Source: Terrimesophilobacter sp044508495 (GTDB lineage Bacteria; Actinomycetota; Actinomycetes; Actinomycetales; Microbacteriaceae). Taken from it: a stretch of DNA of 11,792 nt. Below are positions 7,315 through 11,792 of this stretch, in pieces. The DNA lies in assembly GCA_044508495.1 (NCBI GenBank), contig JBIQHP010000064.1, positions 1-11,792 of the forward strand, read 5' to 3'. Below the pieces are notes generated by a model. It was not told the DNA's origin, searched no databases, and worked only from the letters and a program-made list of their open reading frames with translations. Both the position numbers and the translations under genes were made by a program. Each line of letters starts with the position of its first letter. Position 1 is the stretch's first letter.

Positions 7315-8292
7315 TCAGGCGTCCTCGTAGTCCGGCGGCAGGTTCGCGTCGGTTCCCGGGATGCCCCGGTCGATCGCGACCTTGTCGGCCATGGCGAGCA
7401 GCCGGCGGATGCGGCCGGCCACCGCATCCTTCGTCATGGGCGGATCGGCGTGGTGCCCGAGCTCATCGAGACTCGCGTCCCGGAAGCGCAGCCGAAGCTG
7501 ACCCGCGTACTGCAGGTGGTCCGGCACGTTCCCGTCGAGGATCTCGAGGGCCCGCTCGACGCGGGCGCATGCGGCCACGGCGGCCTGCGCGGAGCGCCGG
7601 AGGTTCGCGTCGTCGAAGTTCACGAGCCGGTTGGCGGTGGCGCGCACCTCCCGGCGCTGTCGCAGCTCCTCCCAGCTCACCACGGTGGACACCGCGCCCA
7701 TGTGGACGAGCATCGCGCTGATGGCCTCGCCGTCCCGGATGACGACCCGGTGGACGCCGCGGACCTCCCGCGCCTTCGCCGAGATCTTCAGCCGGCCCGC
7801 GGCGCCCACGAGCGCCATGGCGGACTCGTTGCCGGGGCAGGTGACCTCCAGGGCGGCGGAGCGGCCGGGATCGGTGAGCGAGCCGCGCGCGAGGAACGCG
7901 CCGCGCCAGACGGCCGCGAGCTCCTCCTGCGAGCCCGTCGTGAGCTTGTTGGGAAGGCCGCGGACCGGGCGCCGCCGGGCGTCGAGAAGGCCGGTCTGCC
8001 GCGCGAGGGTCTCCCCGTCGAGGACGCGGACGAGGTAGTGGCTCGTCCGGCGGATCCCGGAGGCGGAGATGACGGCGAGCTCGCTGCGCACGCCGTACAG
8101 CTCGAGGATGTCCTTGCGCACGCGCTGGGCGATCGCCGCGGTGTCGAGCTCGGACTCGACCGCGATGCGGCCCGAGATGAGATGGAGTCCCCCCGAGAAG
8201 CGCAGGATCGCGGCGAGCTCCGCCTCGCGGACGGAGTTCCTGCCCGACTCGACTCTTCCAAGCTCGTCCTTGACGTCCGAGGTCAATGCCAT
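7315..8292 (-). CDS. whiA: DNA-binding protein WhiA
   Basis: WhiA regulates sporulation-associated division genes in Streptomyces together with WhiB. In other Gram-positives it affects growth, division and chromosome handling, so in a non-sporulating relative the exact role is unclear. The 325-residue product has normal length. The N-terminal half (about 20-220) is the degenerate LAGLIDADG-homing-endonuclease-like fold: AILRFSGGLHL (28-38), then RGAFLARGSLTDPGR (130-144) and LEVTCPG (148-154). The C-terminal half has NRLVNFDDANLRRS (221-234), followed by the helix-turn-helix region (about 240-305). I use the ATG at 8292, 13 bases after rapZ; AAGGGA at 8301-8306 touches the rapZ stop. Upstream in-frame starts fall inside rapZ and do not match the family. 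Co-transcription with rapZ is likely. Confidence 0.95.
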   Translation of the reverse strand: MALTSDVKDELGRVESGRNSVREAELAAILRFSGGLHLISGRIAVESELDTAAIAQRVRKDILELYGVRSELAVISASGIRRTSHYLVRVLDGETLARQTGLLDARRRPVRGLPNKLTTGSQEELAAVWRGAFLARGSLTDPGRSAALEVTCPGNESAMALVGAAGRLKISAKAREVRGVHRVVIRDGEAISAMLVHMGAVSTVVSWEELRQRREVRATANRLVNFDDANLRRSAQAAVAACARVERALEILDGNVPDHLQYAGQLRLRFRDASLDELGHHADPPMTKDAVAGRIRRLLAMADKVAIDRGIPGTDANLPPDYEDA

Positions 8293-8305
8293 ATTGCGGT
8301 TCCCT

Positions 8306-9181
8306 TCACTCCCGGCCGAGGTCGCGATGCTTGACGTTGACCGCGACGCCGGGCAGCCCGCGCAGGATCGCAGCGAGCTCCTCGGCGACGGCGACGGAGC
8401 GGTGCTTCCCCCCCGTGCAGCCGAGGGCGATCGTGGCGTGCCGCTTGTTCTCCCGCTGGTAGCCGGCGAGCACCGGTGAGAGCGCCGCGGCGTAGGCGTC
8501 GACGAACTCGCGCGCACCCTCCTGCGCGAGCACGAAGTCGCTCACGACCGGCTCGAGACCGTTGTGATCGCGCAGCTCCGGGGTCCAGAACGGATTCGGG
8601 AGGAACCTCATGTCCGCAACGAGGTCGGCGTCGGTCGGAACGCCGTACTTGAAGCCGAAGCTCACGACGGTCACCTGGACGCCGGCGCTTCCCTCCTCCG
8701 CGAAGATCTCGGAGACCTTCGTGGCGAGCTCGTGGATGTTGAGGTCGGAGGTGTCGATGATGATGTCGCTCGACTCGCGCATCTCGAGCATCCGCGCCCG
8801 CTCGGCCCCGATCCCGTCGAGCAGGGTGCCCTCGCCCTGGAGGGGATGCGGGCGTCTGACTTGCTCGAACCGGCGGACGAGGGCGTCGTCGGTCGCCTCG
8901 AGGAAGAGCACGCGCACGTTCGAGACGGCGCGCAGCGCTTCGACCGTCTCCTGGAGATCGGCGAAGAGACGGCCTCCGCGCACGTCGGTGATCGCGGCGA
9001 TCTTCGGGATCGTGTCTCCCGCCTTGGTCGCGAGCTCGACGAGCGGCGTGATCATCTGCGGCGGGAGATTGTCGACGACGTACCAGCCGAGGTCCTCGAG
9101 GGCGTTCCCCACCGTCGATCGGCCGGCACCGGACATCCCGGTCACGACGAGCACCTCCTGGCGGGTGCTGTCGTTCCTCAT
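8306..9181 (-). CDS. rapZ: RNase adapter RapZ-type nucleotide-binding protein (YvcJ family)
   Basis: A 291-residue P-loop protein. In E. coli RapZ presents the small RNA GlmZ to RNase E and controls glucosamine-6-phosphate synthesis. In actinobacteria that RNA is not known and the physiological role is not settled. Visible are the Walker A motif GMSGAGRST (15-23), VVDNLPP (35-41), ITDVRGG (64-70), the hydrophobic strand IIIDTSDL (140-147), and the C-terminal signatures VSFGFKYG (173-180), RFLPNPFW (192-199) and GCTGGKHRSV (254-263). The ATG at 9181 fits the family's N-terminus, but no good ribosome binding site precedes it (a GAAGG lies about 12 bases away). uvrC ends 51 bases upstream. whiA follows after 13 bases; yvcK, which lies between them in many relatives, is absent here. 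Confidence 0.94.
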   Translation of the reverse strand: MRNDSTRQEVLVVTGMSGAGRSTVGNALEDLGWYVVDNLPPQMITPLVELATKAGDTIPKIAAITDVRGGRLFADLQETVEALRAVSNVRVLFLEATDDALVRRFEQVRRPHPLQGEGTLLDGIGAERARMLEMRESSDIIIDTSDLNIHELATKVSEIFAEEGSAGVQVTVVSFGFKYGVPTDADLVADMRFLPNPFWTPELRDHNGLEPVVSDFVLAQEGAREFVDAYAAALSPVLAGYQRENKRHATIALGCTGGKHRSVAVAEELAAILRGLPGVAVNVKHRDLGRE

Positions 9182-9232
9182 CGGTGCATCACGCCTTCGC
9201 TCGTCTGGCCAACCCGGCCGCGGATCGGTGAC

Positions 9233-11203
9233 TCAAAGCCTAGCGACATCGGAAGCGTCCGGGCTCTCCGGGCCGATGACATCGCTCCGGAGCCTCTCGT
9301 AGACGGCGGCGGCGGTCGCCGGGCCGATCCCCCGGACCTCGGCGATCGCCTCCCGGTCGGCCGCGCGCAGGCGGGCGACGGATCCGAAGTGCCGGAGCAG
9401 GTCGCGCACGCGCGCCGGCCCGAGGCCCGGCACCTCCGAGAGCACCGAGCCGATGTCGGACTTCCGCTTCTGCCGCTGGTAGCCGATGGCGAAGCGGTGG
9501 GCCTCGTCGCGGATGCGCTGGAACAGGAAGAGGGCGTCGCTGTTCCTCGGCAGGATGACCGGGAAGTCGGAGTCGGGCAGCCAGATCTCCTCGAGGCGCT
9601 TGGCGATCCCGCACAGGGCGATGCCGCCCGGGCCGCTCGTGTCGAGCCCCGCCTCGCGCAGAGCCCGTGCCGCTGCCTGCACCTGCGGCTGTCCGCCGTC
9701 CACGATGAGGAGGTTCGGCCGGTAGGCGAAGCGCTTGCGCGGGGCGGCGCCCTCGAGCTCGAGCTGCTCCTGGAGCTCGCGGAGGCTCTGCTCCTCCTCG
9801 ATCCGGGCGAGCCTCCGGGTGAGGGTCTGGTGGATCGACTCCGTGTCGTCGGCAGAGTCGGGGATGCTGAACCGGCGGTACTGGTCCTTGCGCGGCAGCC
9901 CGTCCTCGAACACGACCATCGAGGCCACGATGTTGGTCCCCGCCAGATGCGAGACGTCGTAGCACTCCATCCGGAGCGGCGCCTCGGCCATGCCGAGGGC
10001 CTCCTGGATGTCGGAAAGGGCCTGGGACCGCGCGACGAAGTCGCCGCTCCGCCTCGTCTTGTAGCTCGCGAGGGCGCTCTGCGCGTTCCTCGTGACGGTC
10101 TCGGAGAGCTGCGCGAGATCCCCCCGTTTCGCCACCCGGATCGCGACCTTCCCGGACTTTCTCCGTTCCGCGCGAAGCTCGGTGAGCAGCCGCTCGAGCT
10201 CCGCCGAGTCCTCCGGGAGCGCGGGGACGACCACGAGTCGCGGAGGGGCGAGGCCCCTTCCGCCGTCGCCCTGCTCATAGGCGTTGTGCACGACGGCCTC
10301 GACGAGCTCGGGGAGATCGCGATCGAGCTCCTTGTCGACGACCCAGCTGCGCACGCCCCTGATGCGGCCGCCGCGAACGGAGAACTGCTGCACGGCGGCC
10401 GCCAGCTCGTCGTGCGCGATGCCGAAGAGATCCGCGTCGACCGTGTCCGGGAGCACGACGGTGTTCTTCGAGAGCACGGTCTCGATCGCCGCGAGCTGGT
10501 CGCGGAACCTCGCCGCCGCCTCGTAGTCCTGCCGTTCCGAGGCCTCCGCCATGCGCCGGGAGAGGTCCGCCACGAAGGTCGAGTCGTTGCCCGCCATGAA
10601 CGAGGCGTAGTCGAGGGCGATGGACTTGTGGTCCTCCTTGCCGATCCGGCCGACGCAGGGAGCGGCGCACTTCCCGATCTCGCCCAGGAGGCAGGGCCGG
10701 CCGGTCTGCTCCGCGCGGCGGTAGACCGAGTCCGAGCAGCTGCGCATGGGGAAGACCCGCAACAGGAGGTCGAGCGTCTCCCGGATCGCCCAGACTTTGG
10801 TGTAGGGGCCGAAGTACCGGGCGCCGGCGATTCTGCGGTTGCGCGTCACGAGCACGCGCGGGACGTCGTCGGCCAGGGTGATCGCGAGGTAGGGGTAGGA
10901 CTTGTCGTCGCGGAACTGCACGTTGAACGGCGGATTGAACTCCTTGATCCAGCTGAACTCGAGCTGCAGCGCCTCGAACTCGCTCCCGACGACGGTCCAC
11001 TCGACCGAGCTCGCCGTCGTGACCATGTGCCGCGTGCGCTCGTGGAGGCTCGTGAGCGGCGCGAAGTAGTTGCTCAGCCGCGCGCGGAGGTTCTTGGCCT
11101 TGCCCACGTAGAGGATGCGCCCGGCCGAGTCCCGGAACCGGTAGACCCCCGGCGAGGTCGGGATCTCCCCCGCTTTGGGCCGATAGGCAACCGTGTCGGT
11201 CAT
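9233..11203 (-). CDS. uvrC: Excinuclease ABC subunit C
   Basis: UvrC makes both incisions around a DNA lesion during nucleotide excision repair, acting on the UvrB-DNA complex. The 656-residue product is complete. The N-terminal GIY-YIG nuclease spans about 14-95: Y21, Y32, K35, R42, Y46 and a probable metal-binding E82. Four cysteines, C156, C171, C179 and C183, match the spacing pattern of the iron-sulphur cluster ligands reported for E. coli UvrC. A UVR domain for UvrB contact lies at about 213-245 (ASERQDYEAAARFRDQL). The RNase H-like nuclease carries D416, D502 and H569, and a helix-hairpin-helix pair ends the protein (about 590-640). The ATG at 11203 overlaps the uvrA stop (ATGA). There is no Shine-Dalgarno sequence before it, so it is probably coupled to uvrA. 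Confidence 0.96.
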   Translation of the reverse strand: MTDTVAYRPKAGEIPTSPGVYRFRDSAGRILYVGKAKNLRARLSNYFAPLTSLHERTRHMVTTASSVEWTVVGSEFEALQLEFSWIKEFNPPFNVQFRDDKSYPYLAITLADDVPRVLVTRNRRIAGARYFGPYTKVWAIRETLDLLLRVFPMRSCSDSVYRRAEQTGRPCLLGEIGKCAAPCVGRIGKEDHKSIALDYASFMAGNDSTFVADLSRRMAEASERQDYEAAARFRDQLAAIETVLSKNTVVLPDTVDADLFGIAHDELAAAVQQFSVRGGRIRGVRSWVVDKELDRDLPELVEAVVHNAYEQGDGGRGLAPPRLVVVPALPEDSAELERLLTELRAERRKSGKVAIRVAKRGDLAQLSETVTRNAQSALASYKTRRSGDFVARSQALSDIQEALGMAEAPLRMECYDVSHLAGTNIVASMVVFEDGLPRKDQYRRFSIPDSADDTESIHQTLTRRLARIEEEQSLRELQEQLELEGAAPRKRFAYRPNLLIVDGGQPQVQAAARALREAGLDTSGPGGIALCGIAKRLEEIWLPDSDFPVILPRNSDALFLFQRIRDEAHRFAIGYQRQKRKSDIGSVLSEVPGLGPARVRDLLRHFGSVARLRAADREAIAEVRGIGPATAAAVYERLRSDVIGPESPDASDVARL

Positions 11204-11792
11204 GGCCGCGACGAGGAAAGGACTTCCTTGAGGAAGCGGCCGGTGTGGCTCGACTTCGATCGCGCGAGCTGCTCCGGCGTGCCCTCGGCGACCACCTGAC
11301 CGCCGCCGTCCCCGCCCTCCGGCCCGAGGTCGATGACCCAGTCCGCCGACTTGATGACGTCGAGGTTGTGCTCGATGACGATGACCGTGTTGCCCTTCTC
11401 GACGAGTCCGCCGAGCACGAGGAGCAGCTTGCGGACATCCTCGAAGTGAAGCCCGGTCGTCGGCTCGTCGAGCACGTAGATGCTGCGCCCCATCGACCGC
11501 CGCTGGAGCTCGGTCGCGAGCTTGACGCGCTGCGCCTCGCCCCCGGAGAGCGTCGTCGCGCTCTGGCCGAGCCGGACGTAGCCGAGTCCGACCTCCTCGA
11601 GCGTCTTGAGATAGCGGTGGATGCCGCTGATCGCCTCGAAGAACTCCGCCGCCTCGCTGATCGGCATGTCGAGCACCTGCGCGATGTTCTTGCCCTTGTA
11701 GTGGACGGCGAGGGTGTCGCGGTTGTAGCGAGCCCCTCCGCAGACCTCGCACACGACGTAGACGTCGGGCAGGAAGTTCATCTCGATCGTGA
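11200..11792 (-). CDS. uvrA: Excinuclease ABC subunit A, C-terminal end (5' part outside window)
   Basis: UvrA is the damage-sensing ATPase that loads UvrB in nucleotide excision repair. Only the last 196 residues are in the window; the full protein is about 950 residues, so most of it lies beyond the right edge. The fragment begins at the second cysteine pair of the C-terminal zinc module (CEVCGGARYN). It then shows the ABC signature LSGGEAQRVKLATEL (about 81-95 of the fragment), Walker B with following D-loop YVLDEPTTGLHFEDV (105-119), and the switch histidine in VIVIEHNLDVIKSADW (136-151). It ends with LGPEGGDGGG and SSHTGRFLKEVL. A methionine at 11781 is internal, not the start. TGA at 11202-11200 overlaps the ATG of uvrC. 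Identification is certain. Confidence 0.97.
   Translation of the reverse strand, partial: TIEMNFLPDVYVVCEVCGGARYNRDTLAVHYKGKNIAQVLDMPISEAAEFFEAISGIHRYLKTLEEVGLGYVRLGQSATTLSGGEAQRVKLATELQRRSMGRSIYVLDEPTTGLHFEDVRKLLLVLGGLVEKGNTVIVIEHNLDVIKSADWVIDLGPEGGDGGGQVVAEGTPEQLARSKSSHTGRFLKEVLSSSRP

Noticed and set aside
9182..9232. Small inverted repeat GGCC-GGGTT-GGCC in the uvrC-rapZ gap as a terminator.
   Set aside because: The stem is only 4 bp and cannot be extended, which is within chance for GC-rich DNA. uvrC-rapZ co-transcription remains the simpler reading.
9182..9235. uvrC and rapZ are in the same frame, with 17 stop-free codons between the uvrC TGA and the rapZ ATG, which could suggest a readthrough UvrC-RapZ fusion.
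   Set aside because: A stop-free run of 17 codons is expected in sequence this rich in GC, no readthrough signal is visible around the TGA, and both proteins are complete alone.

Overview
The window is a gene-dense, high-GC piece of a core bacterial chromosome from an actinobacterium. The protein sequences and gene order point most strongly to Micrococcales, and probably to the family Microbacteriaceae. The evidence is an RbpA with the actinobacterial N-terminus and a Cys/His zinc motif, WhiA, OpcA, GTG starts, strong G/C third positions and the block uvrA-uvrC-rapZ-whiA-(sodA)-gap-pgk-tpiA-secG-rbpA. I cannot name a genus from the sequence alone. Thirteen protein genes fill nearly all of it. 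The first (zwf) and the last (uvrA) are cut by the window edges. I see no tRNA, rRNA, CRISPR array, insertion sequence or phage gene, and no intergenic stretch reaches 100 bases.

Left part, + strand (1-2709): the end of zwf, then opcA and pgl, joined by ATGA and GTGA overlaps. Together they encode the oxidative pentose phosphate branch: glucose-6-phosphate dehydrogenase, its OpcA assembly/activation partner and 6-phosphogluconolactonase. This is the cell's main NADPH-producing entry from glucose 6-phosphate.

Right part, - strand (11792 down to 2729), in transcription order: uvrA (3' end) and uvrC (nucleotide excision repair, ATGA overlap), rapZ (P-loop nucleotide-binding regulator), whiA (DNA-binding developmental/division regulator), sodA (Fe/Mn superoxide dismutase), gap, pgk and tpiA (the triose section of glycolysis), secG (translocon subunit) and rbpA (RNA polymerase-binding protein). 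sodA and secG each have a plausible promoter of their own in the short gap before them. The block therefore probably works as at least three overlapping transcription units: uvrA-uvrC-rapZ-whiA, sodA-gap-pgk-tpiA and secG-rbpA.

The two blocks converge at 2709/2729. There the two TGA stop codons pair with each other in a hairpin that probably ends transcription from both sides.

This is an ordinary, conserved housekeeping region and I found no undescribed system in it. The points worth a second look are the lysine-rich N-terminal repeat on TpiA, the stop-codon hairpin, the absence of yvcK between rapZ and whiA, and sodA placed between whiA and gap.
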